8,272 nt of DNA from Acidimicrobiaceae bacterium (lineage in GTDB: Bacteria > Actinomycetota > Acidimicrobiia > Acidimicrobiales > Salinilacustritrichaceae): assembly GCA_003476595.1 (NCBI GenBank), contig DMTU01000293.1, forward strand, positions 9,980 through 18,251, written 5' to 3'. The translations under genes were made by a program, and so were the position numbers. Shown here piece by piece: positions 1-5,232 of the stretch; positions within the stretch are counted from its first letter, which is position 1, and each line of letters starts with the position of its first letter. The notes under the pieces were generated by a model, which saw nothing but the letters and a program-made list of their open reading frames with translations, ran no database searches and was not told the origin of the DNA.

Positions 1-78
1 GCCGGCGAGCTGGTGCAGCGCCCCCGCACCACCCTGCGCGGCTTCGAGGCCGTGCCGGTGCGGGTCACGCCCCGCTGA
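1..78 (+). CDS. C-terminal end of a probable cytochrome P450 (5' truncated by window)
   Basis: Frame 1 is open from the first base and ends in TGA at 76-78, giving the last 25 residues of a protein. The tail contains TTLRGFEAVPVRVTPR. This resembles the final strand of many bacterial P450s, in which an RG..xLPVR-type sequence is followed by a few residues. No heme-binding or I-helix motif lies inside the window, so the call rests on this short tail only. Its last 14 bases overlap the end of the minus-strand DsbA-family gene (65-706), so the two genes converge with no room for a terminator between them. Any other enzyme with a similar tail is possible. Confidence 0.45.
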   Translation, partial: AGELVQRPRTTLRGFEAVPVRVTPR

Positions 79-706
79 TCGTCGGCGGGTCGCCGAACTC
101 GGGTCCCTCGGTGCGGGTGCGCTTGAGCTCCCAGAACCCAGGCACGCTGATCATCGTGCGCAGCGCGTCCCACAGCTCGAGCGAGGTCTCGGTGTCGGGC
201 ACCCGGGTGATCACGGGGCCGAAGTAGCCGGCCCGGTTCCCGTGCTTGTCGTCCATGGCGATGATGGGCGTGCCCACGTCGTCACCGCAGAGGGCGAGGC
301 CGATGTCCATGCGGGTGCGGATCTCGGCATCCCAGGCCTCGTCGTCGAAGGCCTTGGCGTGGGCCACGTCGAGCCCGACGGCGTCGAGCGCGTCGGCGAC
401 GTCGAAGTCACGGTCCTTGTCGTGGTGGATGCGCCGGCCGTACTCCAGGTACAGCTGCTCGACGTCGCCACCCTCGGCCCGGACGGACTCGAGCACACGC
501 AGCAGCCGGTGGGTGAACCACACGGGCTCGTAGTAGTCGGACCCCTCGTCGGGCTCGTTCTTGAAGAACAAGCTGATCGGCTGCCACGTGACCTGCAGGT
601 CACGGGCCGGTGCCACCTCGTCGACGACCCAACGGGCCGTCACCCAGCACCACGGTCAGATGGGGTCGATCCAGAACTCGATGTCCACCGCCGCAGTGTG
701 CCGCAT
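65..706 (-). CDS. Selenocysteine-containing DsbA-family protein (mycothiol-dependent nitroreductase / Rv2466c-like), UPWC active site
   Basis: A thioredoxin-fold DsbA-type oxidoreductase of 213 residues, if the in-frame TGA at 658-656 is read as Sec17. The N-terminus runs M-R-H-T-A-A-V-D-I-E-FWIDPI, then TGA, then PWCWVTARWVV. The Rv2466c family has FWFDPLCPWCW at this place, so the TGA stands exactly where the nucleophilic first Cys belongs, and the resolving Cys is C20. The rest is colinear with the family: the helical insert, a cis-Pro loop in DVGTPII, and the C-terminal FWELKRTRTEGPEF. The total length also fits. ATG at 706 is the only ATG/GTG/TTG nearby that gives the usual short leader before the FW strand. 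No close Shine-Dalgarno is visible; a GGAGG lies 21 nt upstream. A GTG at 643 would avoid the TGA but would delete the catalytic motif and first strand. Family members use mycothiol to reduce disulfides or nitro compounds. The substrate here is unknown. A sequencing error or pseudogene is the alternative, but the placement argues against it. Confidence 0.85.
623..641 (-). promoter_or_regulatory. Putative bacterial SECIS hairpin
   Basis: Minus-strand RNA GACGGCCC-GUU-GGGUCGUC folds into an uninterrupted 8-bp stem (7 Watson-Crick pairs and one G-U) with a three-base loop that starts with GU. It begins 14 nt after the UGA, and the loop lies 23-25 nt after it. Known bacterial SECIS elements are short hairpins inside the coding region just downstream of UGA, with a G and U in the apical loop, recognised by SelB. 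The E. coli fdhF element has its loop about 3 nt closer, as I recall it. No bulged U is evident in the stem, which is a difference from fdhF. Confidence 0.65.
656..658 (-). other. In-frame UGA predicted to encode selenocysteine (Sec17)
   Basis: On the minus strand the codons around this site read ATC-TGA-CCG-TGG-TGC, that is I-Sec-P-W-C. A Cys codon (TGC or TGT) is expected here from the CxxC signature of the family. TGC to TGA is the usual Cys/Sec exchange at redox-active sites. No other in-frame stop occurs between 706 and the terminal TGA at 67-65. Confidence 0.83.
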
Positions 707-747
707 GAATCGGCCGTTGCCACCGCGCCTCCGTAGCGTGCCTCGCC

Positions 748-1488
748 GTGACCGGTGCCGAGATCGCTGTGGTGCTGGGTGCCAGCCTGCTCGGCGCGTT
801 CGTGAAGTCGGTGACCGGCATGGGGTACCCGCTGCTGGCCGTGCCGCTGATCGCGCTGGCCCTCGGCATCGAGGACGCCGTGGTCATCGTCTCGGGTCCC
901 AACGCCGTGGCCAACTTCGTGCTGTGCTGGCAGGCGCGCGGCGGCCGATCCGAGACCCGTGACCTGCCGGTGCTCGTGGGCACCAGCTTCGTCGGGGCGT
1001 TCCTCGGCACCTTCCTGCTTGTGACCGTGCCCGAGGACCCGCTGCTCGTCTTCCTGGCCGCGACCATCGTCGTCTTCGTCGTCAACTACCTGCGGAGCCC
1101 CGAGCTGCGGCTCCAGGAGGCGACGACCCACCGGTGGTCCCCGGTGGTCGGCTCGCTCGCCGGGGTCATGCAGGGCGCGCTCGGCGTGTCGGGCCCGTTG
1201 GTCGGGGCGTGGATGCACGGCTACCGCCTGACCGCGCAGGCCTACGTGTTCAGCGTGACGATCATCTTCGGCGTCGCCGGCTCGGTGCAGCTGGTGCTGC
1301 TGGCCGCGAGCGGCCGGTACACGGCCGAGCGCCTCGGGGTCTCGGCGCTGGCCCTGGTCCCGGTGCTGCTGATGGTCCCCGTGGGCACGCGATCCCGGGC
1401 CCGCCTCGGCGGGCGGGGCTTCGACCTGGCCGTCCTCGGTGTGCTGCTCGCGTCGGGCGCGGCGCTGGTCGTTCGGGTGCTGGCCTGA
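748..1488 (+). CDS. TSUP family permease (TauE/SafE-type, sulfite/organosulfonate exporter-like)
   Basis: A 246-residue polytopic membrane protein built almost entirely of hydrophobic segments. The two-fold repeat of the TauE/SafE family is visible. The first half carries GASLLGAFVKSVTGMGYPLL near residues 11-30, and the second half carries GSLAGVMQGALGVSGPLVGAW near residues 136-156, the paired G-rich family signatures. The start is the GTG at 748, because the next ATG (820) would cut into the first conserved signature. No Shine-Dalgarno precedes it. A TAGCGT at 734-739 could be a -10 for a leaderless transcript, but no convincing -35 is seen. The family exports or imports small anions such as sulfite, sulfoacetate or related compounds; the substrate cannot be told from sequence. 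The gene is divergent from the selenoprotein with only 41 bp between start codons, so the two may share regulation. Confidence 0.85.
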   Translation: MTGAEIAVVLGASLLGAFVKSVTGMGYPLLAVPLIALALGIEDAVVIVSGPNAVANFVLCWQARGGRSETRDLPVLVGTSFVGAFLGTFLLVTVPEDPLLVFLAATIVVFVVNYLRSPELRLQEATTHRWSPVVGSLAGVMQGALGVSGPLVGAWMHGYRLTAQAYVFSVTIIFGVAGSVQLVLLAASGRYTAERLGVSALALVPVLLMVPVGTRSRARLGGRGFDLAVLGVLLASGAALVVRVLA

Positions 1489-1559
1489 GCACGGTTAGGG
1501 TCGTCGGCCGACCCGCCCGGATGGCGCGGGCGACGGACGACCCCGAGGGAAGGCTTCCG

Positions 1560-2084
1560 ATGCACCGACGACTCCTGGCCGCGCTCGCGGCCGGCGCCCT
1601 GCTCGTCACCGCGTGCGGTGACGACGACGCCGGCAACGCCGGCAGCGGCGACGACGAGTACGTGGAGGCCATGGCCGCCTCGATGCAGCAGGACGAGGAC
1701 CTGCCCTTCGCCGAGGCCGACATCGACTGCCTCTCGCGCGAGTTCGTCGAGGCCCTCGGCGGCGCCGAGCGCCTCGAGTCCGAAGGCATCACCCCCGAGG
1801 ACCTGAGCAGCGACGAGGGCCTCGACGACCTCGGTCTGGAGCTGGGTCAGGAGGAGGCGGACGGCATCGCGGCCTCGTTCGGCAACTGCGACGTCTCGCT
1901 GGCCGAGCTGGTGCTCTCCGAGGCCGGCGAGGACGTCCCCGCCGAGGTCCGCGACTGCGTCGAGGAGAACCTGGACGAAGACGTCCTGGCCGAGTTCTTC
2001 GCCACGGTCCTGGTCGACGAGGAGACCGGCGACGAGCCGCCCGAAGCGCTGCTCGAACCGCTGCTCGCCTGCTTCCAGTCATGA
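1560..2084 (+). CDS. Acidic secreted lipoprotein with duplicated Cys pattern, unknown function
   Basis: A 174-residue protein with an MHRR basic start, a hydrophobic stretch (5-18) and the lipobox VTAC (Cys19), so it is predicted to be processed by signal peptidase II and anchored outside the membrane. A low-complexity D/G/N linker (20-33) follows, then a very acidic, mostly helical domain. Besides Cys19 there are four cysteines (57, 110, 133, 171). They fall as two D-x-x-C...C units (ADIDC...FGNC and EVRDC...LLAC), suggesting an internal duplication with two disulfides. The start is well supported: GAGGGAAGG lies 6-7 nt before the ATG. The stop overlaps the start of the next gene as ATGA, so the two are probably translationally coupled. 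I do not recognise a named family. Small lipoproteins of this shape are frequent in Actinobacteria. Confidence 0.85.
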   Translation: MHRRLLAALAAGALLVTACGDDDAGNAGSGDDEYVEAMAASMQQDEDLPFAEADIDCLSREFVEALGGAERLESEGITPEDLSSDEGLDDLGLELGQEEADGIAASFGNCDVSLAELVLSEAGEDVPAEVRDCVEENLDEDVLAEFFATVLVDEETGDEPPEALLEPLLACFQS

Positions 2085-3352
2085 GCCCCGAACGCACACG
2101 CGGGCTGGCGTCGGGAGGTCGTCCGGTCGACGACGTCATCGCCGACCTCGCCGCCAAGCGCGACGACGACGTGCGCTGGCGCGACGGCCGCACGTTCGGG
2201 CTGGTGTTCGACGGGGGCCCCGGCGTGCACGAGGCCGCCGAGCGCGCCGCCATGCTCTACCTGCACGAGAACGCCCTCAACACCATGGCGTTCCCCTCGC
2301 TCGGCCGGATCCAGTCCGAGGTGGTGGGCTGGACCGCCGACCTCCTCCACGGGCCCGACACCGCCGCCGGGTTCCTCACCAGCGGCGGCACCGAGTCCAT
2401 CCTGTGCGGCGTGAAGGCCGCCCGGGAGCGGGGACGCACCGAGCGGGGCATCACCGCGCCGGAGATGATCGTGGCCGAGAGCGCGCACGCCGCGTTCCAC
2501 AAGGCGGCCCACCTGTTCGGCATCGCCCTGCACAAGGTCCCGGTGCGCGACGACTGGACGGCCGACGTCGACGCCATGGCCGAGCACGTGAACGACAACA
2601 CGGTGCTGGTCGTGGGCTCGGCACCGCAGTACCCGCAGGGCGTCATGGACCCGATCCCGGAGATCGCGGCGCTGGCCGCCTCCGTGGACGCCAACTGCCA
2701 CGTCGACGCGTGCATGGGCGGCTTCGTCCTGCCCTTCGCCGAGATGCTCGGCCGCCCCGTGCCGCCGTGGGACTTCCGGGTCGAGGGCGTGTCCTCCATC
2801 TCGGCCGACATCCACAAGCTCGGCTACGCCCCCAAGGGCGTGTCGGTCATCCTGCACCGCACCAAGGAGCTCCGGGCCCACCAGACCTTCGTCTTCGACG
2901 GCTGGCTCGGCGGCTTCTACGCATCCCCCAACCTGCAGGGAACCCGCTCCGGCGTGCCGATGGCGGCGGCGTGGGCCGTGATGCAGCACCTCGGCACCGA
3001 CGGCTACCAGGGCCTCACCCGCACCGTGCTGGACAACGCCGATGCCATGCGCGCCGGCATCCGGGCGATCGACGGGCTCACCGTGCTCGGCGATCCCACC
3101 TACCACCTGCTGGCGGTCGCCCCCGATCCCGACGCCGCCGACCCGCTCGACATCTTCGCCGTCGGCGATGCCCTGCAGCGGCGCGGCTGGTTCCACGATC
3201 GCCAGAGCCCTCCGGACAACCTCCACGCCACGGTGTCCAACACCAACACGGGCGTGATCGAGGAGTACCTGGCCGCGCTGCGCGACTCGGTGGACGAGGT
3301 GCGCGGCGCCAGCACCGACGACCGCACCACCGGCTACGCCACGCTCGAGTAG
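2081..3352 (+). CDS. PLP-dependent lyase/decarboxylase of the sphingosine-1-phosphate lyase family
   Basis: A 423-residue fold-type I PLP enzyme. Visible hallmarks are SGGTES (101-106, phosphate-binding loop), the AESAHAAFHKAAH segment with His136 expected to stack on PLP, HVDAC with Asp209 to pair with the pyridine nitrogen, and SADIHKLGYAPKG with Lys246 as the Schiff-base lysine. DFRVEGVSSISAD, GWLGGFYASPNLQGTRSG and HLGTDGY match the arrangement in eukaryotic and bacterial S1P lyases more closely than glutamate or tyrosine decarboxylases. The N-terminal membrane helix of eukaryotic S1P lyases is absent, so this is a soluble form like the known bacterial ones. Known relatives cleave long-chain-base phosphates to phosphoethanolamine and an aldehyde. 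I infer only C-C cleavage or decarboxylation of an amino compound here. The ATG overlaps the lipoprotein stop by 4 bp, indicating an operon. It converges with the DedA gene only 7 bp beyond its stop. Confidence 0.88.
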   Translation: MSPERTRGLASGGRPVDDVIADLAAKRDDDVRWRDGRTFGLVFDGGPGVHEAAERAAMLYLHENALNTMAFPSLGRIQSEVVGWTADLLHGPDTAAGFLTSGGTESILCGVKAARERGRTERGITAPEMIVAESAHAAFHKAAHLFGIALHKVPVRDDWTADVDAMAEHVNDNTVLVVGSAPQYPQGVMDPIPEIAALAASVDANCHVDACMGGFVLPFAEMLGRPVPPWDFRVEGVSSISADIHKLGYAPKGVSVILHRTKELRAHQTFVFDGWLGGFYASPNLQGTRSGVPMAAAWAVMQHLGTDGYQGLTRTVLDNADAMRAGIRAIDGLTVLGDPTYHLLAVAPDPDAADPLDIFAVGDALQRRGWFHDRQSPPDNLHATVSNTNTGVIEEYLAALRDSVDEVRGASTDDRTTGYATLE

Positions 3353-3359
3353 ATCCCGC

Positions 3360-4016
3360 TCAGCGCTCGCGGTCCTCGGGCGGCAGGTCGCCGGCGGAGG
3401 CGAGGCGCGGGCGGATGAGCCGTCGCCAGACGAACCAGGCGAGCCCGCCGCCGATCGCCAGGATGACCGCCCCCTGGAACAGGCCGACGATGTCGCCGAC
3501 CCGCTCCCAGCGCTCGCCGAGCACCGCTCCGGCTGCGATCAGCGCCGTGTTCCACATCGCGCTGCCGATGGCGGTGAGGACGGTGAAGCGGGCCGGCGCC
3601 ATGTGGCGGAAGCCGGCCGGGACGGACACGACGGAGCGGATCAGGGGCACGCACCGGCCGATCAGCACGGCCGCGTCGGCCCGGCGGTCGAACCACTCCT
3701 CGGCCCGGTCGAGGTGGTGCTCGCGCACGCTGAACCACCGGCCGAAGCGGACGATGAAGGCACGCAGCCGCATCGGACCGATCGCGGCCGACACGCCGTA
3801 GAGCACCCAGGCGCCGACGACCGAGCCGGCAGTGGCGGCTGCGATCATGCCGACGACGTTCGCGTCGCCGCGACCGGCCACGAAGCCGGCGAGGGGGAGC
3901 ACGACCTCGGATGGGATCGGCGGGAACACGTTCTCGAGGGCGACGAGGAACGCGACGCCGAGGTAGCCCAGTGCGTCGACCACGTCGGTGACCCAGGTGA
4001 CGATGTCGTCCAGCAA
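3360..4016 (-). CDS. DedA family membrane protein (TTG start)
   Basis: A 218-residue integral membrane protein. The family signatures are an early E-N-x-F-P-P-I-P-S-E segment (28-37) followed by LPLAGFVA, and the second signature GRCVPLIRSVVSVPAGFRHM (120-139) with the essential-type arginines R121 and R127. A hydrophobic C-terminal helix and a basic/acidic tail follow. DedA proteins belong to the VTT/SNARE-associated superfamily and act in lipid scrambling (undecaprenyl phosphate or phospholipid recycling) and proton-motive-force homeostasis. Which lipid applies here is not visible. The start is TTG at 4016, chosen because a GGAGG lies 4 nt upstream and the protein then begins right before the first amphipathic/hydrophobic helix. 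The frame stays open well upstream, but that translation has no membrane or family character and would run antisense through the riboswitch. The gene is divergent from the sugE transcription unit. Confidence 0.88.
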   Translation of the reverse strand: MLDDIVTWVTDVVDALGYLGVAFLVALENVFPPIPSEVVLPLAGFVAGRGDANVVGMIAAATAGSVVGAWVLYGVSAAIGPMRLRAFIVRFGRWFSVREHHLDRAEEWFDRRADAAVLIGRCVPLIRSVVSVPAGFRHMAPARFTVLTAIGSAMWNTALIAAGAVLGERWERVGDIVGLFQGAVILAIGGGLAWFVWRRLIRPRLASAGDLPPEDRER

Positions 4017-4020
4017 CGGT

Positions 4021-4025
4021 CCTCC
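4021..4025 (-). promoter_or_regulatory. Ribosome binding site that fixes the DedA start
   Basis: Minus-strand GGAGG followed by ACCG and then TTG. The 4-nt spacing is short but usable, and no ATG or GTG near the first membrane helix has a comparable site. Confidence 0.55.
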
Positions 4026-4086
4026 GCTCGGCCAGGTCCGGTGAGCGTAGGTGGCGGTGATGTCGACTCCACCGACCCCGGGTATC

Positions 4087-4123
4087 GTCGGAGCCCGCTG
4101 GGCGGAGCAGATCCGCCGCCGAC
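4087..4123 (+). repeat. Nested hairpin upstream of, and overlapping, the riboswitch
   Basis: GGCGGA (4101-4106) pairs perfectly with TCCGCC (4112-4117) around a GCAGA loop. An outer GTCGG (4087-4091) can pair with CCGAC (4119-4123). The outer pairing would use the bases that form the 5' strand of riboswitch helix P1, so it could be an alternative fold. The inner hairpin alone could simply lead into the aptamer. The regulatory meaning is inference. Confidence 0.4.
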
Positions 4124-4158
4124 GAGGGTGTCCCGTACCGGCACGGCGAAGACGGGGC
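4118..4158 (+). ncRNA. Guanidine-III (ykkC-III) riboswitch
   Basis: The segment has the order of conserved parts I recall for ykkC-III aptamers such as that of Thermobifida fusca: a short P1 strand, ACGAGG, a G-T-rich turn, a P2 strand followed directly by ACC and the second P1 strand, then an A-rich loop with AAGACGG. Here ACGAGG is at 4122-4127, CCCGTACC at 4132-4139 and GAAGACGG at 4148-4155. Pairings check: P1 GCCG (4118-4121) with CGGC (4139-4142), and P2 CCCGT (4132-4136) with ACGGG (4152-4156). These interleave as the pseudoknot typical of the class. The aptamer ends 2 nt before the AGGAG (4161-4165) of the downstream gene, so ligand binding probably controls access of ribosomes. The downstream gene is a guanidinium exporter homologue, which supports the call independently. 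Confidence 0.88.
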
Positions 4159-4160
4159 TC

Positions 4161-4165
4161 AGGAG
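4161..4165 (+). promoter_or_regulatory. sugE ribosome binding site adjoining the riboswitch
   Basis: AGGAG, 6 nt before the ATG at 4172 and 2 nt after the riboswitch P2 region. The position fits translational control by the aptamer. Confidence 0.7.
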
Positions 4166-4171
4166 CGTTCC

Positions 4172-4492
4172 ATGGCCTGGCCACTGCTGATCGTCGCGGG
4201 GTTGCTCGAGGTGGCGTGGGCGTCGGTGCTGCCCTCCACCGAGGGCCTGACCCGCCTCGGACCGACCCTCGCGTTCCTCGGGCTGCTGGCCGCCAGCATG
4301 GTGGCGCTGGCCAAGGCGGCCGAGGTGATCCCCATCGGCACCGCCTACGGCGTCTGGGTGGGAGTCGGCGCGGTGGGTGCCGCGATCGTGGGCATCGTCC
4401 TGCACGGCGATCCAGCCACACCGGCCCGGATGTTCTTCCTCGCCCTGCTCGTCACGTCCATCGTCGGGCTGAAGGTGACCGGCGCGAGCTGA
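4172..4492 (+). CDS. sugE: SMR family guanidinium exporter (SugE/Gdx type)
   Basis: A 106-residue protein with four transmembrane helices, the usual size for the small multidrug resistance family. It carries the central Glu13 in GLLEVAW and the Gdx-subtype signature GTAYGVWVGVGAVGAAIVGIVLHG (56-79 in parts). Residues reported to form the guanidinium site in Gdx proteins all have counterparts: Glu13, Trp16, Ser42, Tyr59 and Trp62. It should work as an antiparallel dimer in the inner membrane, exchanging guanidinium for protons. The usual basic residue near position 22 of SugE (LK-type loop) is replaced by Pro-Ser. The start ATG has a good RBS, and the gene sits directly under the guanidine-III riboswitch, which makes the substrate assignment much firmer than for SMR proteins in general. 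A 24-nt gap separates it from the DUF2007-like gene, a likely operon partner. Confidence 0.93.
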   Translation: MAWPLLIVAGLLEVAWASVLPSTEGLTRLGPTLAFLGLLAASMVALAKAAEVIPIGTAYGVWVGVGAVGAAIVGIVLHGDPATPARMFFLALLVTSIVGLKVTGAS

Positions 4493-4516
4493 CGCCCGGT
4501 CGCGCGACGATGGCGC

Positions 4517-4855
4517 ATGGTCCTCAAGCGCTGGCGACGCGACCGTGACGGCGGCCTGCCGGGAGGTCGTGGCATCCCGGCCCCACCGTCGGATCCGGCC
4601 GGCGGACGTGGGTCCCGCCGGCGACGGGACGAACCGGCGCGCCCGGAGCTCGTCGAGCTCACCGTCGGGTTCGACCGCTTCGAGGCCGGCGCGCTCGTCG
4701 CCCGGCTGGAGGCGAGCGACATCCCGGTGCGCCTCCTGACCATGGACGACCACGGTCTCGTCGTCGGGATGGTGGCCCGGCACCCGCACCGCATCCTGAT
4801 CCGGGCCGACGACGAGGACCGGGTCCGGGCGATCATGGAGCGCGCCGGACCCTGA
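4517..4855 (+). CDS. DUF2007-like small protein (putative signal-transducing domain)
   Basis: A 112-residue protein. Residues 1-45 are rich in Arg, Pro and Gly and look disordered. From about 46, ELVELTVGFDRFEAGALVAR, LEASDIPVRLLTMDD and HRILIRADDEDRVRAIME follow the beta-alpha-beta-beta-alpha pattern of DUF2007. These are small domains in which an element retrieves position-specific information through 'EA..a..L...gI' and 'V...d...A..il' segments. The biochemical role of that family is not established. The start is the ATG at 4517; an ATG at 4510 is in another frame. The RBS is poor. It lies 24 nt after sugE on the same strand, so it may share the guanidine-responsive transcript, although that may be accidental. 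Confidence 0.65.
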   Translation: MVLKRWRRDRDGGLPGGRGIPAPPSDPAGGRGSRRRRDEPARPELVELTVGFDRFEAGALVARLEASDIPVRLLTMDDHGLVVGMVARHPHRILIRADDEDRVRAIMERAGP

Positions 4856-4879
4856 CGTGGCTCGACCGCGTCGGCTGGT

Positions 4880-5161
4880 TCAGGCGACGACCAGCTCGCC
4901 GTAGGTGTTGCACAACCCTGATGCCACGACGGCGAGGGCGGCGCCCACCACCAGCCACGCCACCTTGCGTCGCCAACCCCGCAGCTGTCCGCCGCTCGGC
5001 GCCGGCATGTACCAGTCGGGGAGGAGGCCGTCGGCGCGATCGTCCGGGTGCCACGGTTCGGCGTCGGCAGGCAGGGGCGCGTCCGGGTCACCGAGCACGG
5101 CGAGCCGCTCCAGCTCCTCGTCCAGGGACGCGGGCGGGGACGGATCGAGCACGCGCCCCAC
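4880..5161 (-). CDS. Small single-pass membrane protein, unknown function
   Basis: A 93-residue predicted protein with an acidic, proline-rich N-terminal half. LDEELERLAVLGDPDAPLP (13-31) suggests a short helix, and LLPDWYMPAP (46-55) looks like a conserved docking-type motif. Then GWRRK (62-66) and one transmembrane helix, about 67-83, follow, ending with CNTYGELVVA. Positive charges before the helix predict an N-in, C-out orientation. The start is a GTG at 5161 without a clear RBS; the next GTG (codon 4) is equally possible. It faces the DUF2007-like gene (24 bp between stops) and is divergent from the P450. I recognise no family. Codon use is normal for the window, with G/C at third positions, which supports a real gene. 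Confidence 0.6.
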   Translation of the reverse strand: MGRVLDPSPPASLDEELERLAVLGDPDAPLPADAEPWHPDDRADGLLPDWYMPAPSGGQLRGWRRKVAWLVVGAALAVVASGLCNTYGELVVA

Positions 5162-5176
5162 GGTAGGGCGACGCCG

Positions 5177-5219
5177 TCAGTGGCACCGGTCGGCACTTGG
5201 TCACGTCTGTTGCCAGTGA
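5177..5219. repeat. Inverted repeat spanning the P450 promoter, possible operator
   Basis: TCAGTGGCA (5177-5185) and TGCCAGTGA (5211-5219) are inverted copies with 8 of 9 positions matching and about 34 bp between centres, near three helical turns. One arm is upstream of the proposed -35 and the other lies between -35 and -10. A repressor bound to both would block the promoter. No regulator gene is in the window to pair it with. Confidence 0.4.
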
Positions 5220-5226
5220 GCAGAAT
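5197..5226 (+). promoter_or_regulatory. Putative promoter for a leaderless P450 transcript
   Basis: TTGGTC (5197-5202) and CAGAAT (5221-5226) are spaced by 18 bp. The -10 ends 6 nt before the P450 ATG, so transcription would begin at or next to the start codon. There is no Shine-Dalgarno before that ATG, which agrees with leaderless translation, common in Actinobacteria. The hexamers match the consensus only partly. Confidence 0.4.
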
Positions 5227-5232
5227 CGGCCC

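Noticed and set aside
65..643. DsbA-family gene as a shorter protein from GTG 643, or as a pseudogene with a nonsense mutation
   Set aside because: The short form lacks the first strand and the CxxC motif, and the sequence upstream of the TGA matches the family in frame. A random nonsense mutation landing exactly on the redox Cys with a hairpin behind it is much less likely than Sec.
717..747. Promoter for the TSUP permease with -10 TAGCGT
   Set aside because: The TTGCCA candidate -35 is only 11 bp away, and no alternative is convincing, so it is not listed as a feature.
1134..1559. In-frame extension upstream of the lipoprotein, inside the TSUP gene
   Set aside because: The extension is Arg/Gly/Pro-rich shadow translation. 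The ATG at 1560 has a strong RBS and begins a textbook lipoprotein signal peptide.
1847..3226. Long open minus-strand frame opposite the S1P-lyase-like gene
   Set aside because: It is antisense to a clear PLP enzyme, its composition is typical of shadow frames, and no motifs are visible.
3353..3359. Terminator between the convergent S1P-lyase-like and DedA genes
   Set aside because: Only 7 bases separate the stops and no hairpin is evident there.
4017..4421. N-terminal extension of the DedA protein
   Set aside because: The extra residues have no membrane or family character and would be antisense to the riboswitch and sugE. The TTG at 4016 has an RBS.
4851..4884. Terminator between the convergent DUF2007-like and small membrane protein genes
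   Set aside because: Only CCTGA/TCAGG and a 4-bp CGAC/GTCG pairing are found, without a stable stem or T-run.
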